DNA from: Cellulomonas dongxiuzhuiae | Lineage (GTDB): Bacteria; Actinomycetota; Actinomycetes; Actinomycetales; Cellulomonadaceae | Assembly: GCF_018623035.1 (NCBI RefSeq) | Contig: NZ_CP076023.1 | Location: 1,922,001-1,986,000 of the forward strand | Direction of reading: 5' to 3' | Length of the DNA stretch: 64,000 bases | In this document: one piece after another, positions 25,158-33,302 of the stretch | How the letters are laid out: every line of letters begins with the position of its first letter | Numbering within the stretch: position 1 is the stretch's first letter | Position numbers and translations under genes: made by a program | The notes under the pieces: generated by a model | Databases searched by the model: none | The model's input: only the letters and a program-made list of their open reading frames with translations | Told to the model about the DNA's origin: nothing

Positions 25158-26642
25158 ATGACCACCGCGACCGCCCCGGCCGCCGCGCACCCCGACGTCC
25201 CGACCTCGGTCGACCGCCTCGACGTGCACCACCTCGGCGGCCGCCCGGTGGCAGCCCGTGGCACCCGCGAGATCGTGCGCGTGTCGCCCGTCGACGGCCG
25301 GCCCGCCGTGGTGCTGGTCCCCGCCGACGCGCACGAGGTCGACGCCGCCGTGGCGGGCGCCCACGCCGCGCGACGCACCTGGCGACGGACCGTGCCGCAG
25401 GAGCGGGCGGCCGCGCTGCGGACCGCCGCCGCGCACGTCCGGGCACGGGCCGAGGAGCTCGGCATGCTCCTCACCCGGGACACGGGCCGGCTGCTCACCC
25501 AGTCGGTCGCGTCCGCACACGTGGCGGCCGACATCCTCGAGGAGACGGCGACCACCGGCCTGGGGGCGACAGGTCGCGCGCTCGCGGGCGACCCGCTCGC
25601 GCTGGACGTCGTGCGCCGCGAGCCGCACGGCGTCGTCGCAGTCATCACGCCCTGGAACGACCCGTTCCCGGCGGCGGCAGGCCTGCTCGCCGCCGCGCTG
25701 GTGACGGGCAACACCGTCGTGCACAAGCCGTCCGAGCGCAGCCCGCGTGCGGGCTTCGAGCTCGCGCGGACGATCGCCGAGGCGTTCCCGGGCGGCGTCC
25801 TCGAGGTCGTCAACGGTGACGGGGAGACGGGCGCGGCGCTCGTCGCGGACACCCGTGTGGCCCTCGTCGCCCAGGTCGGCAGCAGCGCGACCGGTCGAGC
25901 CATCGCCCGCGCGGCGGGGGAGCGGGGCGCGCGCGTGCTGCGGGAGAACGGTGGCAAGGACGCGCTGGTCGTGGACGCGGGCGTCGACGCGGCGTGGGCG
26001 GCGCGGCAGATCGCCACGGGGGCGTTCACGAACACAGGGCAGCTGTGCACGTCGGTCGAGCGGGTGTACCTCCACCAGGACGTCGCCGACGCGGTCCTCG
26101 CGGCGCTGGTCGCGATCGCCGAGGAGATGCGGGTGGGAGCGCCCGAGGAGCCCGGGACCGAGCTCGGTCCGCTGGTCGACGGGGCGCAGCGCGACGTCGT
26201 CGTGCGGCACGTCGAGGAGGCCGTGGCCGCCGGCGCGCGTGCGCTCGTCGGCGGTCGGCCGCTCGACGGCCCTGGCGCGTACTACCCGCCGACGGTCCTG
26301 GACGGCTGCACGGCGGACATGGCGGTCATGCGCGAGGAGACCTTCGGTCCGGTGGTGGCGATCACGCGCGTACCGGACTTCGCCACCGCGCTCGAGCTGG
26401 CCGACGCCGGCGCCTACGGGCTCGCCGCGACCGTGCTCACGCCGCGGCTGGACCACGCGCTGCTCGCGGCCGAGCAGCTCGACGTCGGGACCGTGAAGAT
26501 CAACGCGGTGTTCGGCGGCGCGCCCGGCGGCTCGGCCGACCCGCGGCGCGAGTCCGGCGCGGGCGCCGGCTACGGTCCCGACCTGCTGGCGGCGATGACG
26601 CAGCTCAAGACCGTGCACCTCGAGCCCGCGGTCACCGGCTGA
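25158..26642 (+). CDS. NAD(P)-dependent aldehyde dehydrogenase
   Basis: 494-residue ALDH superfamily enzyme. Cofactor and active-site elements are TPWNDPF near residue 167, VGSSATGR near 240, the general-base Glu in LRENGGKD and the nucleophile Cys in TGQLCTS near 298; EETFGPV near 395 is the usual late motif. ATG has CGGAGAG ten bases upstream. The substrate is not predictable. It is divergent from the glycan operon and could oxidise a sugar-derived or other aldehyde. Confidence 0.88.
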   Translation: MTTATAPAAAHPDVPTSVDRLDVHHLGGRPVAARGTREIVRVSPVDGRPAVVLVPADAHEVDAAVAGAHAARRTWRRTVPQERAAALRTAAAHVRARAEELGMLLTRDTGRLLTQSVASAHVAADILEETATTGLGATGRALAGDPLALDVVRREPHGVVAVITPWNDPFPAAAGLLAAALVTGNTVVHKPSERSPRAGFELARTIAEAFPGGVLEVVNGDGETGAALVADTRVALVAQVGSSATGRAIARAAGERGARVLRENGGKDALVVDAGVDAAWAARQIATGAFTNTGQLCTSVERVYLHQDVADAVLAALVAIAEEMRVGAPEEPGTELGPLVDGAQRDVVVRHVEEAVAAGARALVGGRPLDGPGAYYPPTVLDGCTADMAVMREETFGPVVAITRVPDFATALELADAGAYGLAATVLTPRLDHALLAAEQLDVGTVKINAVFGGAPGGSADPRRESGAGAGYGPDLLAAMTQLKTVHLEPAVTG

Positions 26643-26763
26643 CGTCGCCACCTGTCACCCCTGCCGCGCGCACCCGACCCTCCCTGCCCGGTGGCGGCAC
26701 CCGGACGCGAGGGCGAGGATCGTGCGGACGAGCCCGACGCGGTCGGGCCCAGGCAGGAGGACC

Positions 26764-27528
26764 GTGGACCCCCACGCCACCGCTGTGGCGGTGACCCGCG
26801 GCGCCGGGCGCGGTGTCGTCGTCTCGGTCGTCGTCCCGGCCCGGGACGACGCCGAGCACCTCGCCGTGTGCCTCGCGCTCCTCGCCTGCCAGACGCGCGC
26901 GCCCGACGAGGTGGTGGTCGTCGACAACGCGTCGCGGGACGCCACGGCCGACGTCGCACGACGTCACGGTGCCCGGGTCCTCCACGAGCCGCGCGTCGGC
27001 ATCCCCGCAGCGGTGGCGACCGGCTACGACGCCGCACGCGGCGACGTGATCCTGCGCCTGGACGCCGACTCCCGGCCCGGGCCCGACTGGGTCGCCCACG
27101 CGCTGGACGTGCTGCGCGACCCCGACGTCGACGCCGTCAGCGGATGGGGTCGGTTCGACCTGCCGGGACCGTGGGGCGGGCTGCTCGCCCTGACCTACCT
27201 CGGGTCCTACTACGCCCTCGGTGAGCTCGCCGCCGGGCACCCGGTGCTGTGGGGCTCGTCGGCCGCGCTGCGCGCCGGTGCCTGGCAGCGGGTCCGCGGC
27301 GAGGTGACCCGGACGGGCGACGTGCACGACGACCTCGACCTCGCGATGGCGCTCGGGCCGGGCGCTCGGGTCGTCGTGGACCGGACCTGGCGCGTCGGGG
27401 TCTCCGCCCGGTCGGTGCGCCCGGGGCGGCAGTGGTTCCGCCGGTTCGGGCGCGCGTACCGCACGCTGCGGCGGCAGTGGCAGGTGGCGCCGCCCTGGGA
27501 GCGGTGGTGGGTGCGCCTGCGGGGATGA
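26764..27528 (+). CDS. Glycosyltransferase family 2
   Basis: 254-residue GT-A transferase: VSVVVPARDDAEHL, VVVDNASRD, and the metal-binding DADSRPGPDW near residue 100; GDVHDDLDL near 180 is the later acidic motif. The GTG at 26764 is chosen because of a perfect AGGAGG at 26755-26760; an ATG-less extension to 26722 has no support. No transmembrane helix is obvious. Separate transcription unit from the aldehyde dehydrogenase (121-base gap). Confidence 0.83.
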   Translation: MDPHATAVAVTRGAGRGVVVSVVVPARDDAEHLAVCLALLACQTRAPDEVVVVDNASRDATADVARRHGARVLHEPRVGIPAAVATGYDAARGDVILRLDADSRPGPDWVAHALDVLRDPDVDAVSGWGRFDLPGPWGGLLALTYLGSYYALGELAAGHPVLWGSSAALRAGAWQRVRGEVTRTGDVHDDLDLAMALGPGARVVVDRTWRVGVSARSVRPGRQWFRRFGRAYRTLRRQWQVAPPWERWWVRLRG

Positions 27529-27553
27529 GCGTGCTCGCGCGCGCGGGACCCCC

Positions 27554-29041
27554 TCACAGCGGCTCGGGGTACGGCGCCGCCGGCTCGGGGTCGAGCGCGT
27601 CCTGGCCCTCGGTCGTCCACTGCACGAGCAGCAGCGTCGCGTCGTCCTGGAGGACGCCGTGCTGGTGCTTCCGGATCGCCTGGGAGACCCGCCGGACGAC
27701 CTCGGGCAGCGGGAGGTGCTCGGCGGCACCGCGCTGCAGCGTGTCGACGAGCCGCGCCACACCGAACTCCTGACGCTCCTGGTCGCGGGCGTCGGTGACC
27801 CCGTCGGTGTACAGCACCACGGTGTCGTCGGGCTGCAGGTTCTCCTCGCCGACCGTCATGTCGCGCAGGTCCAGCCCGAGCACCGGCCGGCGCCCCGCGG
27901 CGAGGCTCTTGACGACCTTCCCCTCCCGGAAGAGGAGGGGGGCGGGATGGCCGGCGACCAGGTACCTGAGCCGCCCCGTCGTGAGGTCGAGGTCGGCGAC
28001 GACGCCCGTCGCGAGCACGTCGCCGTGGAACCCCTCGGCGATCGCGTCGTGGACCGCCTCGACCTGCTCGAAGAGCCCGGCACCGGAGCGCCGGGCGCTG
28101 CGGTACGCCGACACCGCGGCCGCGGCAGCGAACCCGGCTCGCAGGTCCTGCCCCATGGCGTCGACCACGGCGAACTGCGCGCGGTCGGCGGACAGCGCGT
28201 AGTCGAAGACGTCGCCCCCGATGTCGTGCGTCGGCTCGATGCGACCGGCCACGAGCACACGGTCGGTGCCGGCCGTCAGCGGCGGCAGGAGGCGCCACAC
28301 GAGCTCGGCCTGCGCGCTGCGGGGCCGGCTCACGCGCAGCGACTCGAGGAAGTCGCCGTAGGCGGTCGTCGAGGAGACGAGATGACCGAGCTGGTGCGCC
28401 CACCACCAGCACTGTCGGTGCAGCTGGGGGTCGGTGAGCTCCGCCGGCTCGCGCGTCATGACGTCCAGGACGCCGAGCCGCTCGACGCCGTCGATGACGG
28501 GCACCCACAGGCGCGCCTGGCCGTCGTCCGACACGGTCGTCTCGATCTGCAGCCGGCGGAACGCCCGGCCGGGCAGGGTGCCGTCGATGCGCAGCGGGGG
28601 CCGGCTCGCCCCGCCGTCGCCGGGCACGGGGACGAGCATCTCCGTGGCGTCGTCGGCGAGGTACGCCACGACGCCCACGCCGAGGTGACCGCCTGCGGCG
28701 GACAGGACCGCAGGCAGCGCCTCCGGGGGCGCCAGGTGGGTGCCCCGGAGCATCGCGACGAGCGCCGCCGGGAGCCCCGTCGAGGGCTCGGGCGGGCGCA
28801 CGGTGCGCGAGTACGGTGCGCGGGCCGCACCGGCGAGGGTGTTGAGGTGGTCGTTGACGGCCAGCGCGACCCGGTCGCGCTCGACCTCGGGCAGGTCCGC
28901 CTCGCCGGCGAGGAACGCCTCGAGGTCCACCACCCCCGCGCTGCCGCCCAGCGCGACGTACCGCAGCCACAGCTCGTCGACCGTCTGGCGCGTCCGCAGG
29001 TGCGCGATGCGCATGAGTCGCCAGTGCGGCTCGGTCGTCAC
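27554..29041 (-). CDS. PP2C/SpoIIE-type serine phosphatase with GAF-like sensor
   Basis: 495 residues. Residues ~1-100 hold a helical region (ELWLRYVALGG) often found in actinobacterial phosphatases of this type; ~110-245 look GAF-like; ~255-480 are the SpoIIE/PP2C domain with metal-site acidic residues in IGGDVFDY, VVDAMGQDL, TDGVTDARD and QDDATLLLV. Such enzymes dephosphorylate anti-anti-sigma factors or act on regulator partners. GTG at 29041 overlaps the stop of the upstream ANTAR gene; ATG at 29014 is an alternative. The pair is probably a signalling unit. Confidence 0.85.
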   Translation of the reverse strand: MTTEPHWRLMRIAHLRTRQTVDELWLRYVALGGSAGVVDLEAFLAGEADLPEVERDRVALAVNDHLNTLAGAARAPYSRTVRPPEPSTGLPAALVAMLRGTHLAPPEALPAVLSAAGGHLGVGVVAYLADDATEMLVPVPGDGGASRPPLRIDGTLPGRAFRRLQIETTVSDDGQARLWVPVIDGVERLGVLDVMTREPAELTDPQLHRQCWWWAHQLGHLVSSTTAYGDFLESLRVSRPRSAQAELVWRLLPPLTAGTDRVLVAGRIEPTHDIGGDVFDYALSADRAQFAVVDAMGQDLRAGFAAAAAVSAYRSARRSGAGLFEQVEAVHDAIAEGFHGDVLATGVVADLDLTTGRLRYLVAGHPAPLLFREGKVVKSLAAGRRPVLGLDLRDMTVGEENLQPDDTVVLYTDGVTDARDQERQEFGVARLVDTLQRGAAEHLPLPEVVRRVSQAIRKHQHGVLQDDATLLLVQWTTEGQDALDPEPAAPYPEPL

Positions 29042-29757
29042 GGCCGGACGACCACCCGGCGGGCGTGCTCCGTCAGCGCGCGCGAGGCGATGTCGTGGAC
29101 GCTGAGGCGCTCGCGCTCGGCGACGGACGCGAGGTGCCCGAGGGCGGCCTGCTCGGTGACGCGGTCCCGCCCCATGAGCAGCCCGATGGCCTGCTGCAGC
29201 GCGTCGCGCCGGGCGAGCAGCGCCTGCACGTCGCCGCCGAGCCGTCCTGCCTGGCGGGACGACCGCGCACCCGCGACCAGGAGCGCGGTCTGCGCGGCGA
29301 ACAGGCCGAGCGTCGTCTCGTCGTGGTCGGTGAACGCCCCGGCGTCCCGCGAGTACAGCTTGATGGCACCGAACGCGGTGTCCCCTGCGACGACGGGTGC
29401 GCTGAGCACGGCGTGCAGCCCGAGACCGACCACCGCGGACGCCCACCGGGGCCAGCGGGTCTCCGCCGCGGCGTCGTCGACCCGCACGACGCGACGCGTC
29501 AGCCACGCGGTGAGGCAGGGCCCCTCCGCCAGCTCGTACTGCAACCCGTCGGCATTCTCGACGAGCCGGTCGGTCCCCGCCGTGGTGGCCGAGACGCCGT
29601 CGTCCCCGACCAGCGTGATCCCCGCCCCGTACGCCGACGGCACGGCCTGCACGGCCGTCGACGTCAGCAGCCGCAGCACCCCGTCCACCGTCCGGCCCGC
29701 CAGCATCAGCCCGGAGGCCCGGGCCACCACGTGCTCCAACGAGGATCCCGCCGTCAT
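29038..29757 (-). CDS. GAF-ANTAR domain regulator
   Basis: 239 residues: a GAF domain (~15-155, with GPCLTAW and FGAIKLYSRD) and a C-terminal ANTAR domain (~170-230, ALQQAIGLLMGRD and ERERLSVHDIA). ANTAR proteins usually bind paired RNA hairpins and stop premature termination. ATG at 29757 is selected over the longer frame because AAGGAGG lies just upstream. It overlaps the phosphatase gene, which suggests shared signalling input. Confidence 0.86.
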   Translation of the reverse strand: MTAGSSLEHVVARASGLMLAGRTVDGVLRLLTSTAVQAVPSAYGAGITLVGDDGVSATTAGTDRLVENADGLQYELAEGPCLTAWLTRRVVRVDDAAAETRWPRWASAVVGLGLHAVLSAPVVAGDTAFGAIKLYSRDAGAFTDHDETTLGLFAAQTALLVAGARSSRQAGRLGGDVQALLARRDALQQAIGLLMGRDRVTEQAALGHLASVAERERLSVHDIASRALTEHARRVVVRP

Positions 29758-29872
29758 GACGTCGCCTCCTTGCGACCACCCACGGTTGCGGTGATCCATC
29801 GACTGTACGACCGGCGCCGTCGCAGCGCAGTCGGTCGCCCCGCAACCGCGTCGACGCGGGACCGCGCCCCGG

Positions 29873-30652
29873 CTAGGCCGGCGGCGACGCCGCGTCGGCC
29901 CGTGACCCGGGCCCGGACGTGCGGGCGCCTCCGGCGGCACGAGGTGACGTGCTGGCTCGCGGCTGGAACGGCGACACGCGGGGCGGACGTCCCGACACGC
30001 GCGTCACGATCTCCGTCGCCACGACCCGGAGCTTCGCGTTGCGGTGCATCGAGGCCGTCCGCAGGATGTCGAAGGCGGTGTCGGCGTCGCAGCGGTTCTG
30101 GGCCATGATCACGCCCAGAGCCTGGTCGATCACGGCGCGCGCACCGAGCGCGGCCAGCGAGTCCTCCGTCGCGCGCGTGACCGACTCGACCTCGAGCGCC
30201 GTGAGCCACAGCAGGGCGATCGCGTCCGCGAGCTCCGACAGCCGACGGAGCTGGTGGGGCGGCCAACCGCCCGGCGTGTCGCGGTGGACGCTGAGCGCGA
30301 CCCTGGCGTGCTCGTGCCGCCCCAGCACCACGGCCACCGACTGCACGCCGGCGTCCGCGCAGGCGCGTGCCCACCCGGGCCACCGAGCGCACGTCACGAC
30401 GTCGTCCACGACGACGTCACGGTCCTCGATCAGGGCGAGCGCCCGTGGTCCGCCACCTGCGACGTCCTGCGCGGCGTCGCACCGTCCTGCCGCCGCCGAC
30501 GTGGCCGTGACCCACCGCTGGTCGTCGCCCGACCGGACGACGACGCTCGTGTGAGCGTCGACCGCCTGCCGCGCCTGGTTCGCCAGTGTCGGCACGAGCG
30601 CCTCCAGCCATGCGGACGCGTGGTGCCGGACCTGCCCGTCGATGATCTCCAT
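29873..30652 (-). CDS. GAF-ANTAR domain regulator
   Basis: 259 residues from an ATG at 30652 with GGAGA upstream. Residues ~10-155 appear GAF-like but diverged; ~165-220 are ANTAR (ARAVIDQALGVIMAQNRCD, with DQALGVIM the core). A Pro/Ser/Gly-rich tail follows. It precedes the second ANTAR gene by a 115-base gap on the same strand. Target RNAs are not evident locally. Confidence 0.82.
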   Translation of the reverse strand: MEIIDGQVRHHASAWLEALVPTLANQARQAVDAHTSVVVRSGDDQRWVTATSAAAGRCDAAQDVAGGGPRALALIEDRDVVVDDVVTCARWPGWARACADAGVQSVAVVLGRHEHARVALSVHRDTPGGWPPHQLRRLSELADAIALLWLTALEVESVTRATEDSLAALGARAVIDQALGVIMAQNRCDADTAFDILRTASMHRNAKLRVVATEIVTRVSGRPPRVSPFQPRASTSPRAAGGARTSGPGSRADAASPPA

Positions 30653-30889
30653 GCGCTCGTCTCCGCCGCCGCTCGCCGTCCCACCACCTGGCGTCCTGCA
30701 TCGACACCGGCCTCCGGGTCACCGGTCCGAGAGCGACCCGGGGGGCGCGTCGACGGAGCCGCGGCCGACGCGGTCAGGGTAGGGCTCCGGAGGGCCGACG
30801 GCATCCGGGCGGCGACGCGCCGGCGTCCGGGAGCTCCGGTCGAGACGTGCGCGCACCGGGGCCGTGCGGGCGCGCGCGGGGGCCCTCGT
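30653..30889. other. Non-coding stretch, no feature recognised
   Basis: GC-rich sequence between the ANTAR gene start and the permease remnant. Frames through it give low-complexity Arg/Gly/Pro translations without recognisable domains. I see no clear promoter or hairpin. Confidence 0.5.
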
Positions 30890-31084
30890 CTGCAGGACTC
30901 GCCCACCTTCACGGTGCCGCGCGGGCTCAAGGCGCTCGTCGACCGCTTCGGGCCCCGCGGCGAGTCCCAGTGGAAGATCGTCGTGACCGCTTCCGTCATC
31001 ACGACGGTCCCGATGATCCTGCTGTTCCTCTTGCGTCAGCGGTGCTTCGTCCAGGGCGTCTCGACGACGGGCAGCAAGGGCTGA
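30890..31084 (+). pseudogene. C-terminal remnant of a carbohydrate ABC transporter permease (MalG-like)
   Basis: The last 64 codons before the stop at 31084 read LQDSPTFTVPRGLKALVDRF, then SQWKIVVTASVITTVPMILL and a QRCFVQGVSTTGSKG ending. This is the characteristic C-terminus of MalG-type sugar permeases (TVP.GL, W..V.ASV..T.P...LFL..Q..FV.G....G.KG). The EAA cytoplasmic motif and the other five helices are missing and upstream codons are low-complexity, so it is a decayed 3' fragment of a ~290-residue gene. Its end overlaps the opposite-strand gene by 49 bases. Confidence 0.7.
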
Positions 31085-31728
31085 CGCGAGGCGGCGTACG
31101 CGGGCAGCCGGAGCGCCGCCGCCCAGCCGTACGTGCCGTACGGCGCGTGCAGGACGGGGTCGAACCGGGGGTCGGCCGTGTGGTCCCGCTCGGTCGCGAC
31201 GAGCCGGCCGCACCGCTGCCACGGTCCTCCCGGCCGCGCCGCCAGGAGCACGAGGTCGACCCGCAGGTCACCGTCGTGGACGTCCCCGAACGCGCCGGGA
31301 CCCGGGACGGCGCCGAGCAGCAACGGGCCGCCCGAGGTGCGGAACGGCATGATCGTGCTGAACGCGCCGGTCCACGGCCTGCGCCGGGGGACGAGGACGA
31401 AGCGACCCGCACGCCCGGCGCCGGTCCCGGAGAGCAGCAGGTCGCGCGGCGCACCGTCGACGTGCCAGCGCACCGCGACGCCGTGCACGTCCGGCAGCCC
31501 GGGCGGCAGGCCCGCCGCACGCGACACACGGACGAGCGCGGGACCGCGGTACCCGGGAGCGGGCAGGGGAGAGCCGGGACCGCCCGCGAGCTCCAGCGTC
31601 CCGTGGAGGGTCGCACCCTGCGGGTGCAGCGCGCGGCCGCGCCGCAGCGCGGCGACGGGCGCCGGCACGAGCGCCAGGAGCCCGCCCAGGACACGCACCG
31701 GGAGCGGCCCGGGGGACCGGCCGGTCAC
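31036..31728 (-). CDS. Conserved actinobacterial protein, possibly catalase-superfamily-like
   Basis: 230 residues from a GTG whose first bases overlap the upstream glycosyltransferase stop (GTGA). After a short hydrophobic N-terminus, segments such as RGRALHPQGATLHG, ALVRVSRAAGLPPGLPDVHG and DLLLSG resemble the strand pattern of catalase-related heme-fold proteins, but neither the distal His nor the proximal Tyr motif of a true catalase can be pointed to. Function is unknown. Its last 16 codons lie antisense to the permease remnant, so its natural C-terminus may have been altered. Confidence 0.6.
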   Translation of the reverse strand: MTGRSPGPLPVRVLGGLLALVPAPVAALRRGRALHPQGATLHGTLELAGGPGSPLPAPGYRGPALVRVSRAAGLPPGLPDVHGVAVRWHVDGAPRDLLLSGTGAGRAGRFVLVPRRRPWTGAFSTIMPFRTSGGPLLLGAVPGPGAFGDVHDGDLRVDLVLLAARPGGPWQRCGRLVATERDHTADPRFDPVLHAPYGTYGWAAALRLPAYAASRQPLLPVVETPWTKHR

Positions 31729-32666
31729 CGGGATCCCGCGACGCCGCGGGCGGGGCGGTCCCCTGCGCCCGGTGCGCTGCCGTCGAGCTGCGCGATGTCC
31801 GCGAGGACGTGCCGCGGCAGCACACGGCGCTGCCGCAGGGCGCCGGGCAGGTCCCGCACCGCGTCGAGGGCGCCACGGCGCGTCGCGGCGTCCTCGACGA
31901 GCGCCTGCCGCACCCGGACCAGCGCGTCCCGCCGGGGCAGCCGCAGCAGGCCCGTCAGGACCCGGGACCGGGCCACCGCCCGCCGGCGTGCTGCGGCGTC
32001 GTGGCGTCGCGGCGAGGGATGGTGGTGGACCACGGGTCCGGCGACGTAGGCCGGGGGTGCGCCCTGGGCCGTCAGGTCCCAGGCGAGCCGCTCCTCCTCG
32101 CCGGGGAAGCGCACGACGTCGTCGAACCCGCCCGCGCGCAGGAAGGCGTCACGCCGCACCATGGCGGCGCAGGCCATGAACCCGAGCACGCGGGGTCCCG
32201 GCAACAGCTCCCCGCCACCCTCCAGCGGAGAGGCTGCGAGCACGTCGCAGAAGGGGTCGCGGCGTTCGGCGGCGCCGACCAGGACGTCGACCGCCACCAG
32301 CCCCGCCGCCGGTGCCGACGCGAGCGCGTCCGCGGCGGCGGCCAGCGACCCGGGGGACCACCACGAGTCGTCGTCCGCGAAGGCGACGAACGGTGTCGTC
32401 GCTCGCCGGACGCCGATGGTCCGGCCCGCCGCTGCGAGGTTCCGGCCCAGCTCGACGACCTCCACGTTCGGGAAGGCGCGCCGCACGGCCTCGACGGTGC
32501 CGTCGGTCGATCCGTTGTCGACGAGGATCACGCGCGCCCGGTGCCGTCCCAGGGTCCGCAGCAGGTCGTCACGACGGTCGCGGCTGGCCACGACGACTGT
32601 GACCCGGGGGTCCTCCGGCGGCTCGGGCCCGTCGCCGGAGCCGTCCGGACGCAGCGTGCTCTGCAC
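31725..32666 (-). CDS. Glycosyltransferase family 2
   Basis: 313 residues. TVVVASRDRRDDLL, ILVDNGSTDGT and the metal-binding FADDDSWWSPGSL near residue 97 define a GT-A family 2 enzyme; FPGEEERLAWDL near 190 is the later acidic motif. GTG start with GGAGGTG upstream (about 32675-32681). Followed directly by the catalase-like gene. It is separated from the heptose operon by 7 kb, so a link to that glycan is not established. Confidence 0.83.
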   Translation of the reverse strand: MQSTLRPDGSGDGPEPPEDPRVTVVVASRDRRDDLLRTLGRHRARVILVDNGSTDGTVEAVRRAFPNVEVVELGRNLAAAGRTIGVRRATTPFVAFADDDSWWSPGSLAAAADALASAPAAGLVAVDVLVGAAERRDPFCDVLAASPLEGGGELLPGPRVLGFMACAAMVRRDAFLRAGGFDDVVRFPGEEERLAWDLTAQGAPPAYVAGPVVHHHPSPRRHDAAARRRAVARSRVLTGLLRLPRRDALVRVRQALVEDAATRRGALDAVRDLPGALRQRRVLPRHVLADIAQLDGSAPGAGDRPARGVAGSR

Positions 32667-32805
32667 GGCGGCACCTCCACGAGGCGGGTGAGGCGAGGGC
32701 GGAGTCCGGGGGACCCCGCCGTCCGAGGGTACGAAGACCGGAACCGTTCCGCGCGGCGGCCGAGCGGCAGCGTCCGGCTGCGCCGGCGGATGCCTGGGTA
32801 CGACG

Positions 32806-32834
32806 AAGGCCCCAGGTCGATGACCTGGGGCCTT
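32806..32834 (-). terminator. Hairpin terminator of the Gly-Cys-Val tRNA cluster
   Basis: Perfect 13-bp stem (32806-32818 with 32822-32834) and 3-base loop, starting five bases after the tRNA-Val 3' end. The U-tract is weak (CCTT on the minus strand), normal for high-GC actinobacteria. Confidence 0.85.
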
Positions 32835-32838
32835 GCTG

Positions 32839-32910
32839 TGGGCGATACTGGGATCGAACCAGTGACCTCTTCCGTGTCAGGGAAGCGCGCTACCGCTGCG
32901 CCAATCGCCC
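32839..32910 (-). tRNA. tRNA-Val (GAC)
   Basis: 72-nt cloverleaf: acceptor GGGCGAT paired with ATCGCCC and discriminator A, anticodon stem CTTCC/GGAAG with loop CTGACAC giving anticodon GAC, and a T-arm GGTTCGATCC. CCA is not encoded. Last gene of a three-tRNA minus-strand cluster. Confidence 0.95.
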
Positions 32911-32926
32911 ATGGGAGTGCAATACG

Positions 32927-32997
32927 AGGTGGAGACGGGATTCGAACCCGTGTATACGGCTTTGCAGGCCGCTGCCTCGCCTCTCGGCCACTCCACC
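32927..32997 (-). tRNA. tRNA-Cys (GCA)
   Basis: 71 nt. Acceptor GGTGGAG pairs with CTCCACC, discriminator U; anticodon loop CTGCAAA gives GCA; T-arm GGGTTCGAATCCC. CCA is not encoded. Middle gene of the cluster. Confidence 0.95.
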
Positions 32998-33046
32998 GCT
33001 GAGACCGCAGTCCACAACGGCTGGGAGCCGAAGGGGAGAGCCTCCG

Positions 33047-33118
33047 AGCGGACGACGGGATTCGAACCCGCGACCCTCACCTTGGCAAGGTGATGCTCTA
33101 CCACTGAGCCACGTCCGC
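33047..33118 (-). tRNA. tRNA-Gly (GCC)
   Basis: 72 nt. Acceptor GCGGACG pairs with CGTCCGC, discriminator U; anticodon stem TCACC/GGTGA with loop TTGCCAA gives GCC. CCA is not encoded. First gene of the cluster. Confidence 0.95.
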
Positions 33119-33161
33119 GCGTCAGTTCCGCCGTTTCACCGGCGTTCCTGGTGCGTCGAAG

Positions 33162-33192
33162 ACTCTAGACGACAAACTCGGCGAGAGTCCAA
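33162..33192 (-). promoter_or_regulatory. Putative promoter of the tRNA cluster
   Basis: On the minus strand TTGGAC (33192-33187) and TAGAGT (33167-33162) are separated by 19 bases, about 44 bases before tRNA-Gly. Both hexamers are close to the housekeeping sigma consensus; the spacer is long. Confidence 0.5.
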
Positions 33193-33302
33193 CCGGCCCC
33201 CGTCCGCGTGTCGCCCGACGCGTCCGCCGACCTGCGCCAGGAGGCGCGGAGAGGGTCCGCGACGGGCGGCGCCGCAGGTCCGGGCGGTGCGAGGATGAGG
33301 TC

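Noticed and set aside
24964..25446. N-terminal extension of the carbamoyltransferase
   Set aside because: Low-complexity and would cover the divergent promoter and the start of the aldehyde dehydrogenase; MRVLGVNAIYHDPS is the family N-terminus.
29873..30652. Treated briefly as an ANTAR target hairpin region
   Set aside because: No pair of hexaloop stems with the ANTAR A/G loop pattern was seen near these genes.
32739..32751. CGGAAC-C-GTTCCG inverted repeat upstream of the GT2 gene at 31725-32666
   Set aside because: Only six pairs around one base and not placed relative to a visible promoter; could be chance.
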